A DNA stretch of 64,000 bases from Thiodiazotropha sp040507035 (lineage in GTDB: Bacteria > Pseudomonadota > Gammaproteobacteria > Chromatiales > Chromatiaceae): contig JBEVVR010000053.1 in assembly GCA_040507035.1 (NCBI GenBank), positions 23,933 to 87,932 on the forward strand, given 5' to 3'. Shown one piece after another: positions 34,882 to 45,044 of this stretch (positions within the stretch are counted from its first letter, which is position 1; every line of letters starts with the position of its first letter). Under the pieces are notes generated by a model, which did no database searches, was not told where the DNA came from, and saw nothing but the letters and a program-made list of their open reading frames with translations. The position numbers and the translations under genes are program-made.

Positions 34882-36015
34882 ATGATAATAGAAATAAAAG
34901 GAACCGGATTTATCAACAAAGGGGCAGAAATGATGCTCTTAACAATTATCCAAGAGCTCAAACATAATACTGTAAAATTTACTACTACACCACTATCTGA
35001 AACCTGTGAGTACTCATCATATTCTGTATTGGGTATCTATCCAAAACTGTCTTACATCTATAAGCGCTTTGATTTTGGAAAATTTGGAAAATTGTTACCT
35101 AAACAAATCAGAAACATATTTGGGCTCGTTATTGACAAAGATGTTGATGTTGTCTTGGATGCATCAGGATTTGCTTATAGCAGCAAGTGGAATGAATACA
35201 AAACAAAAAGAATGGCTAATGATTGCGTTAGATGGAAAAAAATGGATAAAAAAATAATTCTTCTTCCACAAGCATTTGGTCCGTTAGAGAGTAAATATAT
35301 CCAAAAACACATGCGCAGAATAATTGACAATGCAGATATAATATATGCCCGTGATTTATTATCTTACCAGACACTGTTAGGAATAAAAGATGACCAGAGA
35401 GTAATCAGGATGTTTCCGGATTTCACAATTTTACTTAAAGGAGAAGTACCACCCTATTATGATAATAGTAAACACCAAGTTTGTATCGTTCCAAACCAGA
35501 GAATGATAGATAAGGTAGACAACTCCGACAACTATATGGAATTCCTTACGAAGATCATTAAACTAATTCAACTAAATGGATTGCAGCCATACTTTTTAAT
35601 TCATGGTGGAACCCAGGATGAAAATCTAGCCATAAGCATAAATCAACGCCTAACAGAAAGAATAGAAATAGTTAATGAACAAAACCCCTACTATATCAAA
35701 GGCATAATTTCTAAATCTAAAGCTCTTATCGGTTCTCGTTTTCATAGCATTGCAAGTGCATTATATAGTTCAGTACCTGTAATAGGGACAAGCTGGAACC
35801 ACAAGTACCACTATTTATTTGCTGATTTCAATTTTGTGGAGGGCTTGATAGAAACAGACGCTTCCGATGACATAATTAACAATAAACTTAAAGTAGTGTT
35901 TGATGTAACAGAAAGAAATAAATTGATTGAGCACCTTTCACTGCAAAATGAAAAGATAAAGAAAAAAAGCGAACAGATGTTTAATGAGGTGAAACAAGAA
36001 ATAGGATTAGTTTAA
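34882..36015 (+). CDS. Polysaccharide pyruvyl transferase family protein
   Basis: Would add a pyruvate ketal to a sugar of the exopolysaccharide, giving negative charge. 377 residues with N-terminal GTGFINKGAEMMLLTII, DVVLDASGFAYSSKW, LLPQAFGPLESKY and the C-terminal SKALIGSRFHSIASAL, all family marks. It forms a tight set with wzx and the FrhB-like gene. Some members transfer other groups, so pyruvate is the likely but unproven donor. Confidence 0.88.
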   Translation: MIIEIKGTGFINKGAEMMLLTIIQELKHNTVKFTTTPLSETCEYSSYSVLGIYPKLSYIYKRFDFGKFGKLLPKQIRNIFGLVIDKDVDVVLDASGFAYSSKWNEYKTKRMANDCVRWKKMDKKIILLPQAFGPLESKYIQKHMRRIIDNADIIYARDLLSYQTLLGIKDDQRVIRMFPDFTILLKGEVPPYYDNSKHQVCIVPNQRMIDKVDNSDNYMEFLTKIIKLIQLNGLQPYFLIHGGTQDENLAISINQRLTERIEIVNEQNPYYIKGIISKSKALIGSRFHSIASALYSSVPVIGTSWNHKYHYLFADFNFVEGLIETDASDDIINNKLKVVFDVTERNKLIEHLSLQNEKIKKKSEQMFNEVKQEIGLV

Positions 36016-36154
36016 GTCTCAAAGTATTTACTTTGATAGTATCTATTATTCAATCAATACAATTGCATTACTATAAATAATATATATGTGACTGATTATA
36101 ACCATTACCACAAAGTGAATCATGCTGATAGTATGTATTTAAAGTATAAAGTTA

Positions 36155-37687
36155 TCAGTGAATCGATAAGACAGATATAGATTGTCCCGGTATTTTTATT
36201 ATTGTTTCTCCATTATTATTAAAGACTAGTTGCTTATTGCTGTTAATGGGTAAAAGTTCTTCAGTTGTGTGCAGATTATTCTTATTCAAATCATCGTCGA
36301 AAAGAGACAACATAACGCCATTTCTAATCTGAGATGATAATTTAGGTATTATTAAGGTTGTCAGTGCTTCATCTTTTGCCCTGTTTACCACCCAAATCTT
36401 ATACTCTGTTTGCTTAGGGTTTGTTTGTACAGAAGCTCTTAAATCATAATTACCGAAATAATTGGAAACGTTTTTTGATTGTATGGCTATATCGAGTACA
36501 TCTGGAAGCATGTTGTTTCTTAAAAGCCGAAGTGAGCTGTAAACAAGACTAGGTCGTATACTTCCGTTAACTTTATGAAATAAAGTCCATGGTCCATTGT
36601 GTTTAGATAAGGCATGAATGAATGCACCCTTTACCTCAGGTAATTTACTATTGGCTATCATATAATCAGCCACACTAATAGCACTCTCTAGATTACAAGT
36701 TTGCAACCACTCTATTTTCCAATTAATCGGCTTAGTAGTATGTGGCCATCTACCATGTTCTGTTATCCAAATAGAAATATCATCTTTTATTTCATTTTTA
36801 ATCTCAGCGATACTAGAGCATATGTGTGTAAGCCGATTAGGTATAGAAGGTCCGCCGGGAGGCCCGTCATAATACTGATGCAAAGCAAATTCGTTAACAA
36901 AGCCAGCCATATTTGTGGCAAGAATTTTGTTGTATTCGTTTCCAGAACCTCGACCTTCGACATTGTAGTCTCTAAGCATACTGACTAATACAGCATTAGG
37001 GTCTTTTGATTTAATTGTTTCGCCTACCTTCTTCGCGCGTGTAGTATATTTCTCAGCTGGCCATCGGTACTTACCTCTGTCTAGTTCATTGCCTAATTCC
37101 CATCGCTCTATAAGTTGTTTTCTAGAAAGTGTATATTCAACAAAGTTTTCTGCATTTTTTGATAGTATCCCTATCTTTTTTTCTTTATCGTAATCGCCAT
37201 AAAGATTATTTACTATCCAAGGCTTGCCATGTACCGAGTTGACAAAATCTATAAACTCTTCATATCCGAATTTTGAAATTACAGGCTTGTGCCAACTGAC
37301 TGGCTTCTGACTTGATCTTTCTTCAACTGGACCAATGCTGGATTCCCAGTTGAAACGATTAGCAACAGAACCACCAGGATAACGATAGATCGCGCCGCTA
37401 AAATCATTTTTAAGAGACCTGGTTATGCTTTCTACAACTTTGTTTTGCTGCTCATCCCAATAACTTCTTTGAAAACCAAACCAGTTAATATTGAAACCAA
37501 AAAAAGATGGACTGATATTACTTATTGTATGATCCTTCACATATACTCTATATTCATTGGAATGTTTGATATTTATATTTTTTATACAAACGTTTAAGTG
37601 GTTCTGTGCGAAGACGGTGTTAGCGGACAGTAACAACCATACAAGTGTTAAGATTAGTAACTTAATCAACATATGTTTAGATAACAT
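36155..37687 (-). CDS. Secreted glycoside hydrolase, arabinofuranosidase-like
   Basis: 510 residues with an N-terminal signal peptide (hydrophobic core about residues 8-24, ending ANTVFA). The body looks like a clan GH-A barrel: the N-E acid/base motif WELGNELDRG and a later Glu in ITEHGRW, with C-terminal beta sandwich. RYPGGSVANRFNWE resembles GH51/GH79-type enzymes. Likely acts outside on the polymer made by this locus or on a host glycan. It is transcribed alone against the flanking genes; substrate is unknown. Confidence 0.8.
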   Translation of the reverse strand: MLSKHMLIKLLILTLVWLLLSANTVFAQNHLNVCIKNINIKHSNEYRVYVKDHTISNISPSFFGFNINWFGFQRSYWDEQQNKVVESITRSLKNDFSGAIYRYPGGSVANRFNWESSIGPVEERSSQKPVSWHKPVISKFGYEEFIDFVNSVHGKPWIVNNLYGDYDKEKKIGILSKNAENFVEYTLSRKQLIERWELGNELDRGKYRWPAEKYTTRAKKVGETIKSKDPNAVLVSMLRDYNVEGRGSGNEYNKILATNMAGFVNEFALHQYYDGPPGGPSIPNRLTHICSSIAEIKNEIKDDISIWITEHGRWPHTTKPINWKIEWLQTCNLESAISVADYMIANSKLPEVKGAFIHALSKHNGPWTLFHKVNGSIRPSLVYSSLRLLRNNMLPDVLDIAIQSKNVSNYFGNYDLRASVQTNPKQTEYKIWVVNRAKDEALTTLIIPKLSSQIRNGVMLSLFDDDLNKNNLHTTEELLPINSNKQLVFNNNGETIIKIPGQSISVLSIH

Positions 37688-38343
37688 TTCAATATTGTAC
37701 GTGGCTCAATATATAATGATGTGTGTTATGTGGCAAAACACATCACTAATATAGAAATAGAAAGTGGGTAGGTTAACATAACGATCTAGGCGGTATCATC
37801 TGTTATTAGTTATATAAATCAAAAGTTGATAAAACGGTGACTCAACAATAACGTAAAGAAGCTAGCATAGAGTGGTAGATTATAAAACACACTGTTTAAA
37901 ATAAAGATAAACATATCATTCAATACCCTATATGATTTATGACACAATATTGAACAAAGAATAAGTAAAAACAAAGAGTAGTAATTAGAAAACAGTGTTA
38001 ATAATATATAGATCTAATTTAATTGATCAACTGTGTGCATTTACTCTTTTGATTGTCGCTGTACACGCTTATTTTATATAATATGCGCACATTGGTAATA
38101 CATAATAATTTAAATAAACTGTCACATCAGCGGCAACAGGGATTTAAAGAATATCATTGCCTATAAGCATTACATCTTGCTTAAGTGAACTAATAACAAT
38201 AATGATATTTACCAACAATAGGTACCGCATTTATTCGTAATTGCTAACGAGATCACTGCGGTGTGATCAATATAGCGACCTGCACAATACTTGACTAATT
38301 TCTCAGTAGATTTCCTTCATGAATCATGTCGGAGGATGCGTCG
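37688..38343. other. AT-rich divergent intergenic region
   Basis: About 650 nt between the secreted hydrolase (-) and the FG-GAP/ASPIC protein (+). It is strongly AT-rich with no ORF of note, no tRNA-like sequence, and no sigma-54 consensus. A TTGACT at about 38291 lacks a matching -10. It presumably holds both promoters. Confidence 0.45.
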
Positions 38344-41169
38344 ATGAGTATTAGACTTCCATCTCTAATTACAATACGGACTGTGACGGGAGAAGTGACA
38401 AAACTCACTTTGTCACTGTTTTATTTTTGGATTATAGCAATATCATTTTTGTCACTGCAGGCCCCTTTAAATAGAGTGTATGCAGAAATCAGATTCGAAG
38501 AGGTGACTGACATAACTGGTATCGACTATCTTGGCCAGACTTGGGGGGCTTCTTGGGGAGATTACAATGGAGATGGCTTCCCAGACTTGTGGTTGTCAAA
38601 CCATCAGCTATATCCGTCACTTTACCGCAACAATCGTGACGGTACATTTACAGATGTCGCAGAATCTATCTTTCTTGAGCCAATCAATACAGATGCAGAT
38701 ACTCATGGATCGATGTGGGCAGATATCGACAATGACGGTGATCAGGACATTTTTGAAGTCAGCGGTGGTGGTTCAAGCCAAGAATATTGTGAGCAAAATT
38801 TAACTCCCGCTCTTAACTGGCTCAATAATCTGTTTATAAGTACTGACGGTGGACTCGCTGAAAGAGCAGAGCAGTATGGTTTATCATTGGGGTTACTTCG
38901 TTCCCGTACTCCACAGTTTATCGACTTCAATTACGATGGTATGCTTGACGTGTTCGTAGGAGCAGTGGATTCAGGTTATTGCTCTACCACAGCCCTACAA
39001 CAAGACCATGAGCGTTATAAAGATGTCACATCAACTGTTCAACTGAATAGCAACGGTTGCAAATTCTTTACGTTGGCTGATCTGTCAAACAACGGAAACC
39101 CATATTTACTCTGTATGGATGAGAATCAAATATTCCCTGACTATGTCTATGACACGAGTGTAATTCCATTTCAACGTATTGACGACGTTCTGCCTCATAT
39201 AGAATCTGCTCGAGACCTTGCTGTCGAGGACTTTGACGGAAATGGAGAGCTAGATTTGCTGGTGACAAAAATTGCTCGCACAGGGAGATTGATGAATAGT
39301 ACCTCGGCAACACAAGTAGATTCGCAGCAGATTAACGCTCGTTTTGTAGCAGAAGGGACTGAACACGCTATCACTTTCAAATCGGATGGTAATATTCAAA
39401 TTGTTCTGTTCAAGGATTACCCAAATGTTATGCCGACTGATGTTTTCATTGGAAAAGATGGTCGTCACCCGGAGGATGAAAACCCCTATTGGGTAGAGTT
39501 TACGTTTACGTTATCACCACATGATCCCAGTGTCACAGGGCGTGCAACACGACCTGAGAATATCGACAATGCTATATTTATTGACTACGATCCTGCTATA
39601 GAAACTTGGACAATAGCCGTCTCCAATTCTAGTTCAGCAATATGGAAAACAAATGCTAGGATCATTGGGGAAAATGGTGTCTCTGATCTAAATCTGGTAG
39701 GCTTCGATCAACCTGATTTGGGTATTGGAATTGCACCCTCTATGTATCTGAATAATGGATTTACTTTTACTGACAACACCACATACGCAGGCTTGAATGA
39801 TGCGGATCACTGTGAGTCCGTCACCGCTGGAGATTTTGATAATGATATGGACATCGATATTTATCTGGTCTGTTTCAATGTAGTTACTAATCTACCAAAT
39901 CAGCTATATGAGAATATAGGTCAAGGGGTTTTTACAAAGGTTGCCGATAGTGGGGGCGCTGTTGGTAGCAGATACGGTATCGGGGATTCGGTCGTCAGTG
40001 CCGATTATGATCAGGATGGCTGTTTAGATCTGTTTGTGGCAAACGGTAACTGGTCACCACCATTCTATAATGGGCCACATCAACTATTCCGCAATATCTG
40101 TACAAACAACGGAAACCATTGGTTAGAAGTCGATCTTGAAGGTGTGATCTCAAATCGCGATGCAATTGGTGCTAAGATCATTGCCACAGCAGGTGGTATT
40201 TCTCAGTTACGCATGCTCAGTGGTGGTATGCACATGTACTCACAAAACCACCAACGAATCCATTTCGGCCTTGGGCAAAATGAGCGCATTGATCAAATTA
40301 CAATATATTGGCCAAATGGAGTGATTCAAGGCATTTCAGATATACCAGCAGACCAGTTGCTAAAGGTTATTGAAGACGTAGATACCTCCGTTGTTGGGAG
40401 ACCGAACTACACAGCAGCATTAAGTGATGGCGCCTTTCTGTGGAGAGAGCCCGATGAGAATATCTATCATCTGAGAGTCAGTGCGCCGAATGGGCCCAGC
40501 CATGAATATAGAATCAACCTCATTGCCAATGCCCCTCCCTTATCAGTCATGTCTGTGAAACTTGAATCAGATGATAGACTTAGTATTAAGGATAATGGTT
40601 TCGTATTTATATCGAAGGTAAGGGGTGGTGAGGACGCCGTCACTTTCCATTTGCCGGCTAACTCAGAAGCATTNNNNNNNNNNNNNNNNNNNNNNNNNNN
40701 NNNNNNNNNNNNNNNNNNNNNNNNNNNNNNNNNNNNNNNNNNNNNNNNNNNNNNNNNNNNNNNNNNNNNNNNNTCTGATCGACCGTCGGTGAATCGTGGT
40801 AATGAACTGGGCCTTTTTATCGGCAAGAATACCGATGAAACCAGCATCGAAGCGCGATGGAGCGGTGACGGTAACCGGGATCTGATAAATCATAAATCGA
40901 GGTTCCAAGCATTGGCTATGGAATCATGGCTATCCGTGACTGCTATTAGTCATGAGGCGGGAGATCAATTTTTGCTTACTGATAAGTCTTTATCAGTATC
41001 AGGAGCTGTAGCAAATGGTTGGGATGGGATAAATTTCACAGTTGCTCCTGATGTTGAGGTGGGTTTTACGTTTGAACAGGATGGATTGTTACCTTACCAT
41101 CATGTGAACCATGGCGTCTCAGGTGATCTCGGATACCCCAACGCGTATTGGATTACAGGGCATGATTAG
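38344..41169 (+). CDS. Secreted FG-GAP/VCBS repeat protein with UnbV/ASPIC domain (CRTAC1-like), interrupted by assembly gap
   Basis: Start taken at ATG 38344, 8 nt after GGAGG, instead of ATG 38326. A hydrophobic N-terminal segment (LFYFWIIAISFLSLQAPL) is a signal peptide or anchor. Calcium-binding FG-GAP motifs include WGDYNGDGFPDLWLSN, MWADIDNDGDQDIF and ADYDQDGCLDLFVANG, followed by the ASPIC/UnbV segment (IHFGLGQNERIDQI, IYWPNG). 100 N at 40674-40773 interrupt the C-terminal part. The frame is open on both sides, but true length and continuity across the gap are unknown. Probably cell-surface or matrix adhesion. Confidence 0.82.
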   Translation: MSIRLPSLITIRTVTGEVTKLTLSLFYFWIIAISFLSLQAPLNRVYAEIRFEEVTDITGIDYLGQTWGASWGDYNGDGFPDLWLSNHQLYPSLYRNNRDGTFTDVAESIFLEPINTDADTHGSMWADIDNDGDQDIFEVSGGGSSQEYCEQNLTPALNWLNNLFISTDGGLAERAEQYGLSLGLLRSRTPQFIDFNYDGMLDVFVGAVDSGYCSTTALQQDHERYKDVTSTVQLNSNGCKFFTLADLSNNGNPYLLCMDENQIFPDYVYDTSVIPFQRIDDVLPHIESARDLAVEDFDGNGELDLLVTKIARTGRLMNSTSATQVDSQQINARFVAEGTEHAITFKSDGNIQIVLFKDYPNVMPTDVFIGKDGRHPEDENPYWVEFTFTLSPHDPSVTGRATRPENIDNAIFIDYDPAIETWTIAVSNSSSAIWKTNARIIGENGVSDLNLVGFDQPDLGIGIAPSMYLNNGFTFTDNTTYAGLNDADHCESVTAGDFDNDMDIDIYLVCFNVVTNLPNQLYENIGQGVFTKVADSGGAVGSRYGIGDSVVSADYDQDGCLDLFVANGNWSPPFYNGPHQLFRNICTNNGNHWLEVDLEGVISNRDAIGAKIIATAGGISQLRMLSGGMHMYSQNHQRIHFGLGQNERIDQITIYWPNGVIQGISDIPADQLLKVIEDVDTSVVGRPNYTAALSDGAFLWREPDENIYHLRVSAPNGPSHEYRINLIANAPPLSVMSVKLESDDRLSIKDNGFVFISKVRGGEDAVTFHLPANSEAXXXXXXXXXXXXXXXXXXXXXXXXXXXXXXXXXXSDRPSVNRGNELGLFIGKNTDETSIEARWSGDGNRDLINHKSRFQALAMESWLSVTAISHEAGDQFLLTDKSLSVSGAVANGWDGINFTVAPDVEVGFTFEQDGLLPYHHVNHGVSGDLGYPNAYWITGHD
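40674..40773. other. Assembly gap (100 N)
   Basis: A run of exactly 100 N, the usual placeholder for a scaffold gap of unknown size, lies in the 3' part of the FG-GAP/ASPIC gene. Repeats in that gene may have caused the break. Distances across this point are not reliable. Confidence 0.99.
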
Positions 41170-41443
41170 AGATATTCACAAACAAATAATAATTATTGTC
41201 AACTAGTAAGAATATCGAATTATGATCATGGCTAAGATTCTAACTTAAGTAAGATATATTATGCTTAAAAGACGCGCTAGGTAGTGATGAAATAGTTAAA
41301 ACAGAGTACAGCTACTTCAAATCGCTATAGGGAATCAGGTATTCTGTTATAAATACTTTAACGATTTATCACTTATAAAATACACAATTATTACCAGTTT
41401 TAAACAATTATTGAGTGCTGGTCTATAACTGATTAGCTAAACT

Positions 41444-42475
41444 ATGGATATAGATAGACAAAAAAATGATAAAACAATGGTGTTTGTGACTGGCGCATCT
41501 CGTTCTGGCACCACGATGTTAAGTCGCATGCTAGGTAATCACAGCATGATAGCTTGTTTCAAGGAACTACATTGCTTTGGGGATCTTGTAGATCCAAATA
41601 AACTCCAAGAATCGATAGCTAAGTCTGAAGCGATCCACCTTGGCCAACAAATCATTGCCAGAAGTAAGAGAGATATCTGGGGTAGTATGGACAAGGAGGA
41701 TTGTGAAGAGGCCAAAACCATCTATCGAGAGCTCGATGACGCTGATCTGGAAGTAGGCCAAGTTTTAGAGCAGATAATGACACACTTGGCAGTTGTTCAG
41801 GATAAACATATTCCCTGTGAGCAAACGCCGCGTAATATCTTCTATGCTAGACAACTTCTTAAGTATTATCCTCATTTACATATTGTGCATATAGTACGCG
41901 ACCCGCGCGATGTCCTCGCCTCACAAAAAAAACGCTGGAAACGAAAAATATTGGGAGGGGACAATATTCCTTACACTGAGATAATCAGAGTCTGGTTTAA
42001 TTACCACCCCTATACCATGACAACTTTATGGTCAAAAGCGACAAGGTTTGCATGTGAGTTAGAGGCGCATGAACGTTTTCATTTGTTGAAATTCGAGGAT
42101 ATTCTTTCAGATCCGGAAGTTGAAATAAGGAAGTTATGTAAAATACTTAATATCTCTTTCGAAGCAAGTATGATCAACATACCACATGTAGGTTCATCGC
42201 ATGAAATTAATTCAGATGCGCCAAACGGAGTCAGTAAGTCATCGCTAAACCGTTGGAAGTCTTATCTCAATAAAGGTGAAATCTATATTTGTGAATGGTT
42301 GGCTGATCATGAAATGCAAGCTTTTGCCTACACAAAAAGTGAAAATGCCAAACCTCTATCACTTTCACTTATCAAACAGATGTTAATATATCCGATTCAT
42401 ATATTTGGTGTCTTGATGTCAAATCCGCGCCGTGCTTGGATACAGTTACAGGCTGTGATCGGTAAATCTAAGTAG
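41444..42475 (+). CDS. PAPS-dependent sulfotransferase
   Basis: Transfers sulfate from PAPS to a glycan hydroxyl. 343 residues with the 5'-phosphosulfate loop TGASRSGTTMLSRML near the N-terminus and the 3'-phosphate site IVHIVRDPRDVLASQKKRW. No signal peptide, so it acts in the cytoplasm on lipid-linked intermediates. With cysC and the second sulfotransferase at 46152 it predicts a sulfated polymer. It stands between two long AT-rich spacers. Confidence 0.9.
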   Translation: MDIDRQKNDKTMVFVTGASRSGTTMLSRMLGNHSMIACFKELHCFGDLVDPNKLQESIAKSEAIHLGQQIIARSKRDIWGSMDKEDCEEAKTIYRELDDADLEVGQVLEQIMTHLAVVQDKHIPCEQTPRNIFYARQLLKYYPHLHIVHIVRDPRDVLASQKKRWKRKILGGDNIPYTEIIRVWFNYHPYTMTTLWSKATRFACELEAHERFHLLKFEDILSDPEVEIRKLCKILNISFEASMINIPHVGSSHEINSDAPNGVSKSSLNRWKSYLNKGEIYICEWLADHEMQAFAYTKSENAKPLSLSLIKQMLIYPIHIFGVLMSNPRRAWIQLQAVIGKSK

Positions 42476-42636
42476 AGCTATTCGGGATAATTTAGTATTC
42501 CTCATTGATAACGTACTCCTACTTAAATGAATTAAAAACTGTTTGTGACGAGAGTTTATAACATGGATATATATATAATTATGGATTTGTTATATTTGAA
42601 AAAACACTCTTTATATCGAGTTAGGGCAGCAAAAAG

Positions 42637-43488
42637 ATGAATTCTGTCAAAGAATATAGTGTGAGTGTCATTATCCCTACACATAATAGACCTTTGTTGG
42701 CAAGAAGAGCTGTCGCAAGTGCTCTTGCGCAAACAATAAACAATTTAGAAGTTATAGTTGTTGATGATTGTTCTGATATCAAATTAAATGTTCATGGAAT
42801 TATCCAATCAATAAAAGATGATCGTGTGACATACCGAAGACACAACGTGTGCAAAGGGCCATCAGCAACGAGGAATACAGGCATCGATTTAGCAAAAGGT
42901 GATTTTATTGCATTTCTTGATGATGACGATGTCTGGTTAGAAACAAAACTAGAAAAGCAAATTGGGGCAATAAATAATTATGCAGCTTCTTTATGTGGAT
43001 TTTTTACACAATATGGATCTACAGTAGTGAAGGGCTGTAAGGAGTTGGGATATAAAGAATTCAAATATGAAAGAGACTTTGCGATAAACAGTGGATTAGT
43101 GGTTAAGTCAAATGTTATACAAAATATCAGATATGATGAAAACTTGCGTGTTGGAGAAGATTTAGATTTTGTTTTTAAGATATTGCAAAAAGGAAACATT
43201 GCATATCTAAGCAAACCACAATATTTTGTAAATCTCGGAAGTCATGGAAGAATAACTACAGAAAACAAGGATGATCAAGATTCATTGGAAAATAGATTAT
43301 TGTTCGTAAAGAAGAATATGGATGTCTATGGTAAATTTTGGGGAAACTATACAATGGCATCGATTCTGTTAAAAAACTTTAAATATGAAAAAAATAAAAT
43401 GATAAGATTATTAAAAACGGCTAAAAGGTGTGGCTTAACCGCTAGTTCCTTCGCCGTTTATAGAAAACTCATAAAAAAATATACATAG
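42637..43488 (+). CDS. Family 2 glycosyltransferase
   Basis: 283 residues, GT-A fold: VSVIIPTHNRPLLARRAVAS, LEVIVVDDCSD, GPSATRNTGIDLAKGDFI and the DDDD metal site (AFLDDDDVWL). The C-terminal part is Lys-rich. Donor and acceptor are unknown. Convergent with the polymerase gene that ends at 43543. Confidence 0.9.
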   Translation: MNSVKEYSVSVIIPTHNRPLLARRAVASALAQTINNLEVIVVDDCSDIKLNVHGIIQSIKDDRVTYRRHNVCKGPSATRNTGIDLAKGDFIAFLDDDDVWLETKLEKQIGAINNYAASLCGFFTQYGSTVVKGCKELGYKEFKYERDFAINSGLVVKSNVIQNIRYDENLRVGEDLDFVFKILQKGNIAYLSKPQYFVNLGSHGRITTENKDDQDSLENRLLFVKKNMDVYGKFWGNYTMASILLKNFKYEKNKMIRLLKTAKRCGLTASSFAVYRKLIKKYT

Positions 43489-43542
43489 CATATAATCAGT
43501 ATTATTTGCTGATATGCGGATAACAAAATATTTCCAAAAAAT

Positions 43543-44955
43543 CTATTTGTATGTGTTATTCATGATTGTGGTATTTACGGACTGACTGGATTTAATTATG
43601 CCTACAACGAATGAAAAAATGAGTAAAGTAAAAGCGTTTAGAGCCGGGTTTGTAAAAAAATATTTATCATATATATTACTCAAGGCCAGGATAATAATTC
43701 CACATTCAATGCCCCATAACAGGGATTTGTCATAAGTAGAAGTATAGGAACGTAATCTGGTTTTTCTGGCAAGTGACCAGGCAGATACAAATATAAGAAA
43801 GAAAAGAACAGTTCCGACTATTCCAATATCCCAGAGAAGATAAGATAATCCTGTTTTATCCAGCATTAAACCATAATAAGCGCTACCTGCTTCGGAGAGT
43901 CTACCTTGGATGAGGCCACCGGATTTTGATGCGCCTAAACCATGACCAACCAGCAATTCTAATGTGTGGCCATTTTCAACTTGTTCGCCCCACCAAAATA
44001 GTATGGAACCAAGTCTGCTATTACTGGCTTCACGGCCCTCGCCAATATAAAAACCCATGTTACTCTTTTGCATACGGTCTGTATATTCAGAAACTGTTTT
44101 TGAATGGTCACGCGCCGACATTTGTTGAAGGTAAACAAAATATATAGCAAATATTATAACTACCAAACCAAAACCTATTGCTGTGACTTGAAGTGTACGC
44201 GAAGGAAAGCGTTTGAAACCAGTTATAAATAGATATATAAGAGCTATGGGTAGTAGAACGAAGAATACTTTTGTTTCATTCAGTGATACAGGTATAAGAC
44301 TGACTATCAGTAAAGGAATAAGAAGTGAAATCTTTAATTGATTACTGATGTAGGCTGTAAGTGCGATAGTAATAACGACGGTTAAAAATATGGTCTGTGC
44401 ACCGCTTGAGCCTCCACCTTCAGGTGTGCCTCCAAATGTGCCAACTACGGAGTCACCGCCATATAGTCTATTGCCCCAATCAACGATGAACATTGCTTGA
44501 TAGATCGAAACGACAGCTTGAATAATTACAATTATGATAACTAACTTTACTATTTTGTTTCTGGAATTGAGATGCAAGTAGCCAAGTGTTGCTAATGTTA
44601 CAAAACCCCAATATTGTAATATATTTTTTCCAGAGGCAATGGTTTGTAATGGGTAATTAATGTTTGCAATTATTGGTATTGATAAAAATACAACGAAAAA
44701 AAATAAAGATACAGTAACTCTGTCAAGGGAAGTATGATTTTTGCTTAGAAAATGAAATAAAGAAATTATTATTAAAAATACCCCAGAAGCACCAACTCCC
44801 CAGCTAACATTATTAAATTGGGGAAGAAAATAAGTTATGGTTCCAACGGCGAGTACTGCGGTCAAAAAAATCCATCTAATACCCACATCAGGCCTTATAA
44901 AGGCTGTTAAGCTAAGAAACGATCCGATAACAATGGCAACTACACTGTTCATCAC
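43543..44955 (-). CDS. Wzy-type polymerase / O-antigen ligase family protein
   Basis: Polymerises or ligates lipid-linked repeat units in the periplasm. 470 residues with about 11-12 transmembrane segments and a large periplasmic loop near residues 290-370 (EGREASNSRLGSILFWWGEQV) as in Wzy/WaaL proteins. Sequence conservation is low in this family, so the assignment rests on topology and context. First of the four - strand genes between 43.5 and 48.4 kb by position, last in transcription order. Confidence 0.8.
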   Translation of the reverse strand: MMNSVVAIVIGSFLSLTAFIRPDVGIRWIFLTAVLAVGTITYFLPQFNNVSWGVGASGVFLIIISLFHFLSKNHTSLDRVTVSLFFFVVFLSIPIIANINYPLQTIASGKNILQYWGFVTLATLGYLHLNSRNKIVKLVIIIVIIQAVVSIYQAMFIVDWGNRLYGGDSVVGTFGGTPEGGGSSGAQTIFLTVVITIALTAYISNQLKISLLIPLLIVSLIPVSLNETKVFFVLLPIALIYLFITGFKRFPSRTLQVTAIGFGLVVIIFAIYFVYLQQMSARDHSKTVSEYTDRMQKSNMGFYIGEGREASNSRLGSILFWWGEQVENGHTLELLVGHGLGASKSGGLIQGRLSEAGSAYYGLMLDKTGLSYLLWDIGIVGTVLFFLIFVSAWSLARKTRLRSYTSTYDKSLLWGIECGIIILALSNIYDKYFFTNPALNAFTLLIFSFVVGIIKSSQSVNTTIMNNTYK

Positions 44956-45044
44956 TAATAATATATATTATCGATTTGAATTTATTGAATATATGACATT
45001 ACCTATCAAGCTGGATATGGAGTATATGATCAGTTTAATGCTTA

